Shown: positions 23,837 to 34,562, numbered from the stretch's first letter. The stretch is 64,000 nt of DNA from Frigoribacterium sp. ACAM 257 (GCF_007954365.1 NZ_VOLO01000007.1:1-64000); one strand, 5' to 3'. Numbers and translations: made by a program. The notes: generated by a model from the letters alone, not told the origin.

Positions 23837-23871
23837 ACGAGGCCCGTCCCGCTGAGCGGGGCGGGCCTCGT
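23837..23871 (+). terminator. 15-bp stem terminator after the Lys-rich protein gene
   Basis: ACGAGGCCCG...CGGGCCTCGT with inner CCCG/CGGG forms a strong stem with loop CTGAG, 20 bases past the stop codon. Confidence 0.8.
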
Positions 23872-23921
23872 CGTGTGCGGGCGGCGGCGGCCCGGCCCGG
23901 CGGAGCGGGCCGCGCGTCCGG

Positions 23922-23981
23922 ACCCGCCGAACCCGCGCGCACCCTCGTGCGCGCCGAGGGGTGCGCGCGGGTTCGGCGGGT
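23922..23981. repeat. Long inverted repeat, GAACCCGCGC family
   Basis: ACCCGCCGAACCCGCGCGCA at the left arm (from 23922) is matched exactly by the right arm ending at 23981 for 23 bases, with one bulge and three further pairs. It follows an ordinary terminator, so termination is already accounted for and this element is additional. Confidence 0.7.
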
Positions 23982-24046
23982 GCGGCCGCGTGGGCGCCCG
24001 CGGCTGTGGGCGGTGGGGGCCGCCGCGGGCTGTGCGGGCGCTGCCG

Positions 24047-24052
24047 TAGCGT
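24047..24052 (+). promoter_or_regulatory. -10 hexamer TAGCGT for the APH-like gene (leaderless)
   Basis: TAGCGT ends six bases before the ATG at 24059; no Shine-Dalgarno. Confidence 0.6.
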
Positions 24053-24058
24053 GGGCGG

Positions 24059-24847
24059 ATGATCCCCGACGCGTCCTCGGGCGGCGACGACCGCCTCCTC
24101 GTGGTGCCGGCCCCCGTGCTCGCCGCGGCCGACGGCGACACCGTCACGCCGGTCTGGCTGAACGAGGCCGGAGGCGTGACGTACCGCCTCGGGGACGGTC
24201 CCGACCGGCGGTTCGCCAAGTGGGCGCCGCACGGCAGCGGGCTCGACCTGCACGCCGAGGAGATGCGCCTGCGCTGGGCCGTGGACTTCGCGACGGTGCC
24301 TCGGGTGCTCGAGATCGGCAGCGACGACGAGGGCGACCACCTCGTCACGGCGGGCCTGCCGGGCCGGAGCGCCGTCGACCTGCGCTGGGTGCGCGACCCG
24401 GAGCGGGCCGTGCGGGCGGCGGGGCACGGGCTCCGCGTGCTGCACGACACCTTGCCGGTGGACGACTGCCCGTTCAGCTGGTCGGTCGACGACCGGATCG
24501 CGACGAGTGCGCGGGCGCGCACCGCGCCTCCTGCGTCGCAGCCCGGCTCGCAGCGCGACTCGCAGCCCGACTCGCTCGGGCCGGCCCCGGAGGTCGACCG
24601 GCTCGTGGTGTGCCACGGGGACGCGTGCGTGCCGAACACGCTGCTGCTCGACGACGGGACGTGGTCGGGGCACGTCGACCTCGACGCGCTCGGGGTCGCC
24701 GACCGCTGGGCCGACATCGCCGTCGCGACCATGAGCCTCGAGTGGAACTACGGCCCCGGCTGGGAGGCCGTCTGGCTCGACGCCTACGAGATCGACCCCG
24801 ACCCCGTGCGGACCGCCTTCTACCGCGGACTCTGGAACGCGACCTGA
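24059..24847 (+). CDS. Aminoglycoside phosphotransferase-like kinase (APH(3') type)
   Basis: This 262-residue protein has the APH fold: AGGVTYRLGDG...RFAKWAP (nucleotide loop and Lys), the catalytic loop VVCHGDACVPNTLLL (HxDxxxxN) and metal-binding GHVDLDALGVADRWADIAVA. The order and spacing match APH(3')-type enzymes, which phosphorylate the 3'-hydroxyl of kanamycin-like drugs. A Ser/Gln/Asp insertion (SQPGSQRDSQPDS) precedes the catalytic loop. Base composition matches the surroundings and no mobile element is near, so it looks like a resident chromosomal kinase. Actual resistance is not shown by sequence; it could phosphorylate another metabolite. Confidence 0.87.
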   Translation: MIPDASSGGDDRLLVVPAPVLAAADGDTVTPVWLNEAGGVTYRLGDGPDRRFAKWAPHGSGLDLHAEEMRLRWAVDFATVPRVLEIGSDDEGDHLVTAGLPGRSAVDLRWVRDPERAVRAAGHGLRVLHDTLPVDDCPFSWSVDDRIATSARARTAPPASQPGSQRDSQPDSLGPAPEVDRLVVCHGDACVPNTLLLDDGTWSGHVDLDALGVADRWADIAVATMSLEWNYGPGWEAVWLDAYEIDPDPVRTAFYRGLWNAT

Positions 24848-24904
24848 GGCGCTCCCGCGGGCGGCGCCCGCGAGAGGCGCGCGATCACGCAGTCCCTCCG
24901 CGAA

Positions 24905-24944
24905 AGCGACAAGACGACGCGGAAGATCGCGTCGTCTTGTCGCT
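24905..24944. terminator. 17-bp perfect hairpin between convergent genes (AGCGACAA family)
   Basis: AGCGACAAGACGACGCG (24905-24921) pairs perfectly with 24928-24944 around GAAGAT. A relative at 31222-31261 differs by a GA/AG change with matching changes in the other arm. Likely a bidirectional terminator. Confidence 0.75.
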
Positions 24945-24996
24945 CTCGGGTGGCTTCCGGGCGGGCGGGCGCCGGCGAGCGGGTCGGCGCGACGGG

Positions 24997-25638
24997 TCAG
25001 GCGGCGGCGCCGCCCCTGCGCGCTCGCCAGCGACGGGCGAGGTCGCGGCCGTAGAGCACCGCAGCGACGTAGTGCCCGACGAGCCCGAGCAGCAGCACGA
25101 AGCTGCTGACGACGACGAGCAGTTGGCCGAGCACGTCGAGCTGGTCGTCGGCATCACGCCACTGGGCGATGACGGCCCGCCCGACGAGGAGCATGAGCAG
25201 CCCGACGAAGATCAGGGCAGTCCGTATCTTGCCCACCCACGTCACGGGGAACGATGCACCGCCGAAGACGATCAGGGCGACGAGGCTCAGGACGATGTCG
25301 GGAAGCAAGATCAGGAGGAAGACGACCCCGGGGAGCAGCCCGCCCAGCCAGAAGGCCAGCACCACGACGATGACCGTGAGCCGGTCGGCCACCGGGTCGA
25401 GCCAGGCACCCAGCTCGGAGGTGGTGTTCGTGCGGCGTGCGACGAAGCCGTCGACGAAGTCGGTGAGGAACACGATCGCGATGACGACCATCGACGACCA
25501 GTAGCGCTCGCCGACGATGAGGACGACGAAGACCGGCAGCAGCAGGAGGCGGAGGGCCGTGATCGCGTTCGGCACGGTCCGCCACTCGTCGGTGCGGAAG
25601 AGGCGGTCGACGAGCTGCACGGGGGCTCCTGGGGTCAC
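24997..25638 (-). CDS. CDP-alcohol phosphatidyltransferase family membrane protein
   Basis: This 213-residue protein has five or six membrane helices and the full motif DFVDGFVARRTNTTSELGAWLDPVADR (DG..AR..G..D..D, about residues 60-86), which binds CDP-diacylglycerol and divalent metal. The family transfers phosphatidyl groups to glycerol-3-phosphate (PgsA), phosphatidylglycerol (actinobacterial cardiolipin synthase) or inositol phosphate. The start MTPGAPVQLVDRLFRTDEWRTVPNAITALRLLLLP is typical. The subfamily is uncertain: cardiolipin synthase or PgsA-like. It acts in the cytoplasmic membrane. Confidence 0.88.
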   Translation of the reverse strand: MTPGAPVQLVDRLFRTDEWRTVPNAITALRLLLLPVFVVLIVGERYWSSMVVIAIVFLTDFVDGFVARRTNTTSELGAWLDPVADRLTVIVVVLAFWLGGLLPGVVFLLILLPDIVLSLVALIVFGGASFPVTWVGKIRTALIFVGLLMLLVGRAVIAQWRDADDQLDVLGQLLVVVSSFVLLLGLVGHYVAAVLYGRDLARRWRARRGGAAA

Positions 25639-25726
25639 GGGGCGGGGCGGCGACGATCGGGGGCGGGCGTCCTGATGATCCTAGGCGGCAGCTCGGAACG
25701 CGAGGCCCTCGGCCCGATGACGGTCT

Positions 25727-26836
25727 TCAGTACCCGTAGCCCTCGAGGGTGCCGGGCGACGTGTCGCCCTCGATCCACGCGTAGCAGAGCACGTCATGGT
25801 CGCCTTCGGACCAGCTCTGCTCGGTCGGCGTCAGGTACGCGTAGTCGGCCACCGATTCGTCCCACGGGATGCCGACGAACGCCTCGAACCCGGTGGAGCA
25901 GCCCTCGTCGGCGAGGTCCCACAGGGCCCGCTCTCCCGGCCAGCTCGCCTGCGTCGCGTCGAAGACGAGGTACGCCTCGTTGTCGTGCTGGTCGTTGCAC
26001 GACTGGAGCTCGACACCGTCGATCTCGCCGGACCCGGTCGCGTCGCCCTCCCCCAGGGCGAAGCAGTCGCCGACCGCGAGGTCGAACGCGGAGATGTCGG
26101 GGACGCCCCCGGTCGCGCCGGGGTCGCTGCCCGTGTCGTCGGGGTCGCCGCCTGCGTCGCCGGGATCGCCGCCCGCCTCGACGGACCCGCCGCCCGGGGA
26201 CGACGCGGACGCGAGCTCGGCCGCGGTGTGCGCGACGGCGACGGCGGCGACCGTGCCGCCCGTGAGCACGAGCAGGCCGGCAGCCACGAGGCCGCCGATC
26301 AGCAGGCCCTTGCGGGGCCGCCGAGGTCGGGCGGCCGGAGCCGACCAGGTGGTCGCGGGCGCGGCTGAGGCGAAGGGGCCCGTGGCGGGCGCGGCCGTCG
26401 CGTACGGCGCGGGAGCCGGCGCCCCGAAGACCGCCGGGCCGGGGATCGCGGGAGGAGCGGAACGTGACGAGCGCGTGAACGGAGCGTCCGCCTCCCGCGG
26501 GCCGATCGCCTCGACCCAGCGCCAGACGGAGGCGACGACCGCGGTCGCGACGACGGGCGCGTCGGCCCGCAGCGGCACGGCCAGGAGTTCGCGACGGCGC
26601 TCGCCCGGAGGGGTCTCGCCGCCCTGGTCGGACCAGAGGCCGGCGACGAACCAGGCAGCCCCGTCGTCGGCGAGGTCGAGGAACGCCCGGTGCCCGAGAC
26701 GCACCCGGACCGCCCCCCGCGGGTCGGCGGAGTACGCGGACGGGACGACGACGACCTCCGACCCGGTCAGCTCGTGGCGGATGAGGCCCGCGAGGCGCTC
26801 GAGCTCGGCAGGCGAGGGAGGGATCGACGTCGACAC
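25727..26836 (-). CDS. Septum_form-domain membrane protein
   Basis: The GTG at 26836 follows AGGAG with a six-base spacer; open frame upstream is a shadow. Of 369 residues, about 1-125 form a soluble N-terminal domain I do not recognise, followed by a Pro/Ala linker, one membrane helix (LLIGGLVAAGLLVLTGGTVAAVAVA, about 190-214), a Gly/Asp/Pro-rich spacer, and a C-terminal Septum_form domain: VGDCFALGEGD, SCNDQHDNEAYLVFD, CSTGFEAFVG, YLTPTEQSWSEGDHDVLCYAW with four conserved Cys. This domain is found in actinobacterial surface proteins linked to septation; its molecular role is unclear. The C-terminal domain is predicted outside the membrane. Confidence 0.82.
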   Translation of the reverse strand: MSTSIPPSPAELERLAGLIRHELTGSEVVVVPSAYSADPRGAVRVRLGHRAFLDLADDGAAWFVAGLWSDQGGETPPGERRRELLAVPLRADAPVVATAVVASVWRWVEAIGPREADAPFTRSSRSAPPAIPGPAVFGAPAPAPYATAAPATGPFASAAPATTWSAPAARPRRPRKGLLIGGLVAAGLLVLTGGTVAAVAVAHTAAELASASSPGGGSVEAGGDPGDAGGDPDDTGSDPGATGGVPDISAFDLAVGDCFALGEGDATGSGEIDGVELQSCNDQHDNEAYLVFDATQASWPGERALWDLADEGCSTGFEAFVGIPWDESVADYAYLTPTEQSWSEGDHDVLCYAWIEGDTSPGTLEGYGY

Positions 26837-26959
26837 GGGCTGCTCCTGTCGGGCAGAGCCGGGTGCGACGGCTCCTGGACGGCGTCCGGTGCGTCCGCCG
26901 GGGCGATCGTATCCCGCGCCGCCGACGTCGCACAGGCCTCGATCGGGGGCGGACGCACG

Positions 26960-26995
26960 ACGGCGTGCGCCCTGCAGGTGCAGGCCGCACGCCGT
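26960..26995. terminator. Hairpin after the old yellow enzyme gene
   Basis: ACGGCGTGCG (26960-26969) pairs with CGCACGCCGT (26986-26995), and CCTGCA/TGCAGG pairs inside with one C/C mismatch. It lies between two minus-strand genes, after the stop of the upstream one. Confidence 0.65.
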
Positions 26996-27089
26996 GGCGT
27001 GGCCGGTGGTGCGAGGGCCCGGACGCCCGCTCGTCATCGGCGAGAGGAGCAGCCGAACGAACGGCGGAGGCGCGGAGGGCGCCCCGAGG

Positions 27090-28175
27090 TCAGCGCGAGA
27101 CGGACTCGAGCGTCGGGTAGTCGGTGTAGCCGGTCGCCCCGTCGGCGTAGAAGGTGGCGGGGTTCGGCTCGTTGAGCTCGGTCTCGCGCTCCCAGCGGGC
27201 GACGAGGTCCGGGTTCGCGATGGCCATGCGGCCGACGGCGACGGCGTCGGCGTGGCCGTTCTCGACCAGGTCCTTCGCCTCGGCCAGGTCGGTGACCGTG
27301 CCGAAGCCGCTGTTGAGCACGACCGCCTGGCCGAAGCGGCGGCGGAGGCGCTGGACGAGCTCGCCACGCGGGTCGGAGTGCAGGACGCTCATGTAGGCGA
27401 GGCCGAGGGGGGCGAGGCCGTCCATCAGCGCGTCGTAGGTCGCGGTCACGTCGTCGAGGTCGGTCTCGACGACGTCCTGGATGTTGTGCATCGGCGAGAT
27501 GCGGATGCCGACGCGGCCCGCGCCGATCGCGGCGGACACGGCCTCGGCGACCTCGATGCCGAGGCGGGCGCGCGCGGCGGGGCTGCCGCCGTACTCGTCG
27601 GTGCGGACGTTCGACACGGGCGACAGGAACTCGTGCAGCAGGTACCCGTTGGCGCTGTGCAGCTCGACGCCGTCGAGGCCGGCCTCGAGGACGGCGCGCT
27701 TCGAGGCGGTGACGAAGTCCTGCACGGTCTGGCGCACCTCCTCGGTGCTGAGGGCGTGCGGCACGGGGAAGTCGGCCTTGCCGGAGGGGACGTGCACCTG
27801 TCCGTCGATGGCGACGGCGCTCGGGGCGACGATGCGGTCGGTGCCGGTGACGTCGGGGTGCGAGACACGACCGGCGTGCATGACCTGCATGACGATGGTG
27901 CCGCCCTTCGCGTGCACCTCGTCGGCCACGCGCTTCCAGCCGGCGACCTGCTCGTCGGTGACGATGCCGGGCTGACCGGTGTAGCCCTTGCCCTCCTGCG
28001 TCGGGTAGGTGCCCTCCGTGACGATCATGCCGAGGGTCGCGCGCTGGCCGTAGTGCTCGACGACGACGTCGCCGGGCACGTCGCCCGCGTCTGCGCGGGT
28101 GCGGGTCAGCGGCGCCATGGTGACGCGGTTCGAGAGGACGAGGTCGCCGAGGACGGCGGAGGAGAAGAGATCCAC
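27090..28175 (-). CDS. Old yellow enzyme family ene-reductase (NemA-like)
   Basis: The GTG at 28175 (VDLFSSAVLGDLVLSNRVTMAPLTRTRA) follows GGAAAGGA with seven bases of spacing; 361 residues is the normal length. OYE features: NRVTMAPLTR at the N-terminus, MQVMHAGRVSHP, GVELHSANGYLLHEFLSP (His/Asn substrate pair), DEYGGS and the FMN phosphate-binding NSGFGT...ADAVAVGRMAIANPDL. It reduces activated C=C bonds (enones, nitro compounds, N-ethylmaleimide) with NAD(P)H. No regulator is adjacent. Physiological substrate unknown. Confidence 0.93.
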   Translation of the reverse strand: MDLFSSAVLGDLVLSNRVTMAPLTRTRADAGDVPGDVVVEHYGQRATLGMIVTEGTYPTQEGKGYTGQPGIVTDEQVAGWKRVADEVHAKGGTIVMQVMHAGRVSHPDVTGTDRIVAPSAVAIDGQVHVPSGKADFPVPHALSTEEVRQTVQDFVTASKRAVLEAGLDGVELHSANGYLLHEFLSPVSNVRTDEYGGSPAARARLGIEVAEAVSAAIGAGRVGIRISPMHNIQDVVETDLDDVTATYDALMDGLAPLGLAYMSVLHSDPRGELVQRLRRRFGQAVVLNSGFGTVTDLAEAKDLVENGHADAVAVGRMAIANPDLVARWERETELNEPNPATFYADGATGYTDYPTLESVSR

Positions 28176-28356
28176 GAAGGGGTCCTTTCCGGTGGAGGGG
28201 AGGAGGTGGCCGCGCCGCCTCGCGGCGCGTCGGGGGTCGTGCCCGTCGTCGCGCACCTGCGTGCCAACTCAGGGACCGGCGAGGTCATTCCGCACGACGG
28301 GCAGGGCGGGGGAGGTTCTCAGGAACGCGGCCCGGGGACGCCGTCTCGGCCGGCGG

Positions 28357-29280
28357 TCAGTCGGTGAAGGCCGTGCGCACCGCGGCGATGTCGTCGCCGC
28401 CGTGCCCGCGGTCGGAGGCGGTGCCGTAGAGGCCGGCCAGCGCCTCCAACAAGGAGGTGTCGAAGCCGGTGTCGGACTCGGCGGCGGCCTCGCGCATGAG
28501 CGCGACGTCTTTGCGGAGGCCGTCGAGCGCGAACTGCGGCGGGTAGTCGCCGGCGATCATGCTCGCGCCCTTGACGTGCGCGTAGGGAGTGTCGGCCTGG
28601 CCGCCCTCGATCGCGTCGAGGAACAGCTGCGGGTCGAGCCCGAGCGAGCGGGTCAGCGCGATCGACTGGGCGGTCGCCGCGGTGATCGACGCGATCCACG
28701 CGTTGGTGGCGAGCTTCAGCGCCGTGCCCTGGCCCACGTCGTCGCCGGCGACGACGGTCTTCGCGCCCATCGCGTCGAGCACGGGCCGCACACGGACGAG
28801 GAGGTCCGCGTCGCCGGCCGCGAGCATGACCAGGTTGCCTGTCTCGGCGGGCTTCTTCGTGCCGAGCATCATCGCCTCGACGAGCGGCACGCCTCGCTCG
28901 GCGGCGAGGTCGACGACCCGCGCGGTGTCGGCCGCGCCGATCGTGCTCGCCTGGACCCAGACGGGGCCAGGGTCGGTCGGGGTGCCCGGGTCGGTCGAGG
29001 TGCCAGGGTCGGTCGAGGTGCCGGCGCCGGTCGAGGTGCCGGGGTCGGTCGCCTCGCGCAGCACGCTCAGGACGGCCTCGCCGTCGAACAGCGCCGCGAC
29101 CACCACCTCGGCACGGTCGACGGCCTCACGCGCCGTTCCGACGACGGTCGCCCCGTCGCCCGCGAGCGGCTCGGCCTTGTCGCGCGTGCGGTTCCACACC
29201 GTGACGTCGTGCCCCTCGCGCAGCAGCGTCCTGACGACGCCCTGCCCCATGATCCCCGTGCCCAGCACCGCGACCCTCAT
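28357..29280 (-). CDS. NAD(P)-dependent dehydrogenase, 3-hydroxyisobutyrate dehydrogenase superfamily
   Basis: The ATG at 29280 follows GAGGAG. The 307-residue protein begins MRVAVLGTGIMGQGVVRTL (Rossmann GxGxxG), then the catalytic region GTALKLATNAW (conserved Lys and Asn) and the all-helical C-terminal domain. Between Rossmann strands, residues about 77-106 are a six-residue tandem repeat (PGTSTD and variants) encoded by a 5-copy 18-bp minisatellite at 28963-29052; normal members lack this loop. It should oxidise a beta-hydroxyacid or reduce its semialdehyde; imine reductases share the fold. Specificity unknown. Confidence 0.88.
   Translation of the reverse strand: MRVAVLGTGIMGQGVVRTLLREGHDVTVWNRTRDKAEPLAGDGATVVGTAREAVDRAEVVVAALFDGEAVLSVLREATDPGTSTGAGTSTDPGTSTDPGTPTDPGPVWVQASTIGAADTARVVDLAAERGVPLVEAMMLGTKKPAETGNLVMLAAGDADLLVRVRPVLDAMGAKTVVAGDDVGQGTALKLATNAWIASITAATAQSIALTRSLGLDPQLFLDAIEGGQADTPYAHVKGASMIAGDYPPQFALDGLRKDVALMREAAAESDTGFDTSLLEALAGLYGTASDRGHGGDDIAAVRTAFTD
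28963..29052. repeat. 18-bp minisatellite, five copies, inside the dehydrogenase gene
   Basis: Units of GGTGCC(A/G/C)GGGTCGGTCGA type at 28963, 28981, 28999, 29017 and 29035 keep the reading frame and encode PGTSTD-like hexapeptides. Confidence 0.85.
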
Positions 29281-29461
29281 GCCTGCTCCTCTGTCCGGGC
29301 CGAGCACCTCGCCGGCCGTGTCGTCGTCGTTCTCGTCGGCGTCCTCGGCGGACCCGCTCTCCGCCGGGGTCGACCGTACGCCCGGCCGCCGACACCGGAC
29401 CCGGGACGGACGCCGCGCCTCCTCGGGGCCCTTCCAGGGACCGCAGGAGGCGCAGGCCGAG

Positions 29462-30187
29462 TCAGTCGACCTCGCCCGACCCGAGAGGATCGCGCCGGAT
29501 CGCGCGGCGGACCCGCTCGACGACCGACGGCGCCGGCGGCTCGTTGTACGCGCCCGCCTCCTCCTGGCCGCTGAGCCGCTGGATCGCCGCCATCACCTCG
29601 TCGGTCGCGTGTCGCCGTGCGCGGCCCGACTTCGCGTCGCCGTGGTGCGAGAGATCGATCGGCTCGCCGAACTCTACCGTGAACCGGCGGAGGCGCGGGA
29701 CCGTCGTGCCCACCGGCTGCAGCTCCTGGGTGCCGGTCAGCGCGACGGGCACGACCGGCGCGCCGCTCGTGAGCGCGAGCCAGGCGACCCCGGTCCGGCC
29801 CCTGTAGAGACGGCCGTCGAGCGAGCGGGTGCCCTCGGGGTAGATGGCGAAGGCGTGCCCTCCGGCGAGTCGGTCGAGGCCGAGGTCGAGGGCCTGCTGG
29901 GCGGCCGCGCCGGCACCGCGCTCGACGCCGATCGCGCCGATGCCCGAGAAGAACGAACGACTGAGGCGTCCCTTCAGGCCCGTGCCCGTGAAGTAGGCGT
30001 TCTTGGCGAGGAACGAGACCTCGCGCGGGGCCATGAGCGTGATCACGACGCTGTCCATGAACGAGAGGTGGTTGCTCGCGAGGATCACGGCTCCGCGCCG
30101 GGGCACGTTCCGCCGACCGACGACCTTCGGGCGCCAGAGGAGCCGGACGAGGGGCACGAGCACGACGCGGCTGAGGATGGTGAGCAC
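29462..30187 (-). CDS. 1-acyl-sn-glycerol-3-phosphate acyltransferase family protein (PlsC-like)
   Basis: I place the start at the GTG at 30187 (VLTILSRVVLVPLVRLLW); an ATG at 30226 adds thirteen residues. The 241-residue protein has an N-terminal hydrophobic segment, ASNHLSFMDSVVI (HxxxxD catalytic motif, about residues 40-45), FLAKNAYF, YPEGTRS (acceptor binding, about 121-127) and VVPVALTGTQEL. It should transfer acyl chains to lysophosphatidate or a related lysolipid at the inner face of the membrane. A charged C-terminal tail of about 40 residues is extra. No phospholipid operon surrounds it. Several paralogues are usual in actinobacteria, so the exact acceptor is uncertain. Confidence 0.88.
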   Translation of the reverse strand: MLTILSRVVLVPLVRLLWRPKVVGRRNVPRRGAVILASNHLSFMDSVVITLMAPREVSFLAKNAYFTGTGLKGRLSRSFFSGIGAIGVERGAGAAAQQALDLGLDRLAGGHAFAIYPEGTRSLDGRLYRGRTGVAWLALTSGAPVVPVALTGTQELQPVGTTVPRLRRFTVEFGEPIDLSHHGDAKSGRARRHATDEVMAAIQRLSGQEEAGAYNEPPAPSVVERVRRAIRRDPLGSGEVD

Positions 30188-30370
30188 AGCACCACTGTGG
30201 CGCAGGGCGCATGCCGAGCGGGGCATGCGGGGCCGCTCGAGAAGCGATTTCCACTCACCCTTCTGGTCGCCTCCTGGTCTCGGGCGGGTGGCGGGCGACA
30301 CCGTCCGACTCGCCCGCAGTCGCCCGCAGTCGCCCGGTTCGGGGACAACGGGTGTCCTCCTGAGGGAGGA

Positions 30371-30400
30371 TTGCGCCTCGTCCGAGCCCGTCCCTAGGCT
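30371..30400 (+). promoter_or_regulatory. Promoter TTGCGC-N18-TAGGCT, leaderless start at 30407
   Basis: TTGCGC (30371-30376) and TAGGCT (30395-30400) are spaced by 18 bp; the GTG follows after six bases. Confidence 0.6.
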
Positions 30401-30406
30401 CGCCGC

Positions 30407-31072
30407 GTGGGCACTGGACGAGGCACAGGGGCGCAGCGGGGGCTGGCACTCGACGACGAACGACGACCGCAGGGCGACCTCGTCGACGGACCGCTCGACG
30501 GCGTGCTGCCGCTGCCCGCAGGACGAGCGCGCCGGGCCGCCTGGCTGGTCGCGCCCGTCTGGCACGTGGGCTTCGCCGTGCTGTCGGTCCTCGGCGCTGT
30601 CCACGCTGGGCACGCCGGCACCGTGGCCCCGCTCGCGGCGACGATGCTCTACGCGACGGCCGGGGCGCTGTTCACCGCAGTCGCCGCGACGCTCGTCGCG
30701 CTCCGCGTGCAGGGGACCCGAGGAGGCGGGGTGCCGTTGGCCCCGGTGCGCGCGGCCTACCTGACGACGCCCGTCGCGAGCGCCGTGCTGCTCTCGGCCG
30801 CGTACGTGACCCGACTGGGCGGCGGCCCCTTCTTCGGCGGGTTCGGCGCGATGGTCGCGCTCACCGTTGCGCTCGTGATGCTCGCGCAGCGGACGACGGA
30901 GCTGCGGCTCGGGTCGGCGGGGCCGGTCTCCGAGCGACGGACGCCGACGGCGCCCGTCGCCGTCGTCGGGGCCGTGCCTGCGGCCGCGCCCGTGAGCACA
31001 CCCGCGTCGGGAGTTGTCTCTGCCTCTGCCTCTGCCTCTGCCTCTGCCGACCAGGCCACCCCGCGCCGCTGA
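30407..31072 (+). CDS. DUF6328-like four-helix membrane protein
   Basis: The GTG at 30407 is placed by the leaderless promoter. The 221-residue protein has a charged N-terminus, then four helices (about residues 46-165: VWHVGFAVLSVLGAVHA, ATMLYATAGALFTAVAATLVAL, TTPVASAVLLSAAYVTRL, GFGAMVALTVALVMLA), and a disordered Ala/Ser/Pro tail ending in a SASASASASA repeat coded by five TCTGCC hexamers (about 31018-31047). The helix layout suggests a small integral membrane protein of the DUF6328 kind, but I am not sure of the family. Function unknown. Confidence 0.65.
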   Translation: MGTGRGTGAQRGLALDDERRPQGDLVDGPLDGVLPLPAGRARRAAWLVAPVWHVGFAVLSVLGAVHAGHAGTVAPLAATMLYATAGALFTAVAATLVALRVQGTRGGGVPLAPVRAAYLTTPVASAVLLSAAYVTRLGGGPFFGGFGAMVALTVALVMLAQRTTELRLGSAGPVSERRTPTAPVAVVGAVPAAAPVSTPASGVVSASASASASADQATPRR

Positions 31073-31127
31073 CCTCCGGCAGCGCCCGGTCCCCGTCAGA
31101 GGCGGGTGTCCCCTCGAAAGGGCCGAG

Positions 31128-31149
31128 GTGACGCGGGGCCCCGCGTCAC
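31128..31149. terminator. 22-bp perfect palindrome after the membrane protein gene
   Basis: GTGACGCGGGG (31128-31138) is followed immediately by its exact inverted copy to 31149. It lies 56 bases past the stop codon of the plus-strand gene. Confidence 0.6.
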
Positions 31150-31221
31150 TGTGCCCCTTCAGTGTCAGTCAGGCCCGCTCGTCGGAGTCGTTGCGAGCAG
31201 GGACGACTGAAACGCCGCGGG

Positions 31222-31261
31222 AGCGACAAAGCGACGCGATCCATCGCGTCGCTTTGTCGCT
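31222..31261. terminator. 19-bp perfect hairpin between convergent genes (AGCGACAA family)
   Basis: AGCGACAAAGCGACGCGAT (31222-31240) is exactly inverted at 31243-31261, with only CC between the arms. It is the second member of the family at 24905. It lies between the ends of the 30407 gene and recQ. Confidence 0.75.
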
Positions 31262-31357
31262 GCCACGTGGGGACTCGGCCGGAGCCGGTCGAGGAGGCGG
31301 CGGCCGGGCCGAGCGGGCGCGGCCAGCGCCGGCAGCGCGGCAGCGCCGCAGCCCGCG

Positions 31358-33577
<2,220 letters not shown>

Positions 33578-33583
33578 GCGACG

Positions 33584-33589
33584 AGTCTA
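33584..33589 (-). promoter_or_regulatory. -10 hexamer TAGACT for recQ (leaderless)
   Basis: TAGACT lies six bases before the GTG start at 33577; no Shine-Dalgarno. Confidence 0.6.
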
Positions 33590-33608
33590 GGAGGCCGGGC
33601 CGACAGGC

Positions 33609-34562
33609 TCAGCCGACCCGCGCCTCCTCGTGCACGGTGCCGGGATCGGGCAGCCCCGGGGAGGAACGACGCTCGCCCGACCTGCGGAAGGCCCGGGTCA
33701 CGAGCCACATCCAGACCGGCGTGCAGACGACCGTCACGGCCAGGCCGAGCGGGCTGCCGTCGCTCGCCTCGGTCCCCGCGAACGGCGCGAGCAGCAGGAA
33801 CAGCACGGTGTTGTTGAGCACGTGGCCGACGATCGCGGCCTCGAGCCCCCCGGTGCGCCAGGTGAGCCAGGCAGCCGCGACGCCGAAGACGGCGACGTCG
33901 AGCATCCCCCACGGGTTGTAGGCGTGCGACAGCGCGAACAGGGCCGTCGGCAGCACGATCGCGACCGCGGGCCAGACGATCCACGAGCCCAGCGCCTGCA
34001 TCGCGAAGCCGCGGAAGACGTACTCCTCGGCGGAGGCCTGCAGCGGCACGAGCAGGAGGATCACCAGCGCCGACCAGACGATCGTCCCGGTCGGCGTCGT
34101 GACCGGCCCCGTGCCGATCGCCTGGCCCGTCAGCGGGGGCAGCACCAGGTAGCTCAGGCCGACGGTCAGCACCATCAGCACGAGGGCGGCGGGCAGGGTG
34201 CGGAGCATCCAGCGCCAGCGCAGGCGGCCGGTGACGCTCGAGAGCTGCCCGAGACGGCCGAGCCCCGCGAGCCTCGTCGCGAGCAGCGCGGCGGGCAGCA
34301 GCGTCGCGATGGACGCGAGCGTCGTCAGCAGGACGAGCGGCCGGGAGGCGTCCAGCGGGTCGTCCTGGACGCCCTGCGCCACCGTGGACGTCAGCTCCTG
34401 GCCGCCGACCGCCCGCAGGACGGCGAAGATGCCCAGCACGATCGCGTTGGCGAACACCCAGTAGAGGACGGCGCCGATCACCGCCGCGAGCAGCGGCCGC
34501 CACCACCGCCAGCGCGGCAGGGTGCGGAACAGCCGGTGGTACTCGACGGAGGCGGTGGTCAC
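33609..34562 (-). CDS. CPBP-family intramembrane metalloprotease
   Basis: I place the start at the GTG at 34562, seven bases after a TAACCT hexamer; the upstream frame runs through a hairpin. The 317-residue protein has about eight hydrophobic segments and the CPBP (Abi/CaaX protease-like) motifs: AEEYVFRGF (EExxxR, about 176-184), FALSHAYN (His) and HVLNNTVLF (H...N). Glutamate-type intramembrane proteases of this group cleave membrane substrates; bacterial members often give bacteriocin self-immunity or have unknown targets. The C-terminal codons hold an AGGAGGCGCGGGTC copy (33615-33628). The substrate is unknown. Confidence 0.9.
   Translation of the reverse strand: MTTASVEYHRLFRTLPRWRWWRPLLAAVIGAVLYWVFANAIVLGIFAVLRAVGGQELTSTVAQGVQDDPLDASRPLVLLTTLASIATLLPAALLATRLAGLGRLGQLSSVTGRLRWRWMLRTLPAALVLMVLTVGLSYLVLPPLTGQAIGTGPVTTPTGTIVWSALVILLLVPLQASAEEYVFRGFAMQALGSWIVWPAVAIVLPTALFALSHAYNPWGMLDVAVFGVAAAWLTWRTGGLEAAIVGHVLNNTVLFLLLAPFAGTEASDGSPLGLAVTVVCTPVWMWLVTRAFRRSGERRSSPGLPDPGTVHEEARVG

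Noticed and set aside
20734-24732. A very long minus-strand open frame (over 1300 codons)
   Set aside because: It only extends the alpha-E gene frame across the ATP-grasp, small-protein and APH genes; the translated extension is low-complexity Arg/Pro and the real genes in other frames have clear motifs.
24059-24847. Acquired aminoglycoside resistance gene
   Set aside because: Composition and codon use match the neighbours and there is no integron, transposase or repeat flanking it; treated as a resident APH-like kinase.
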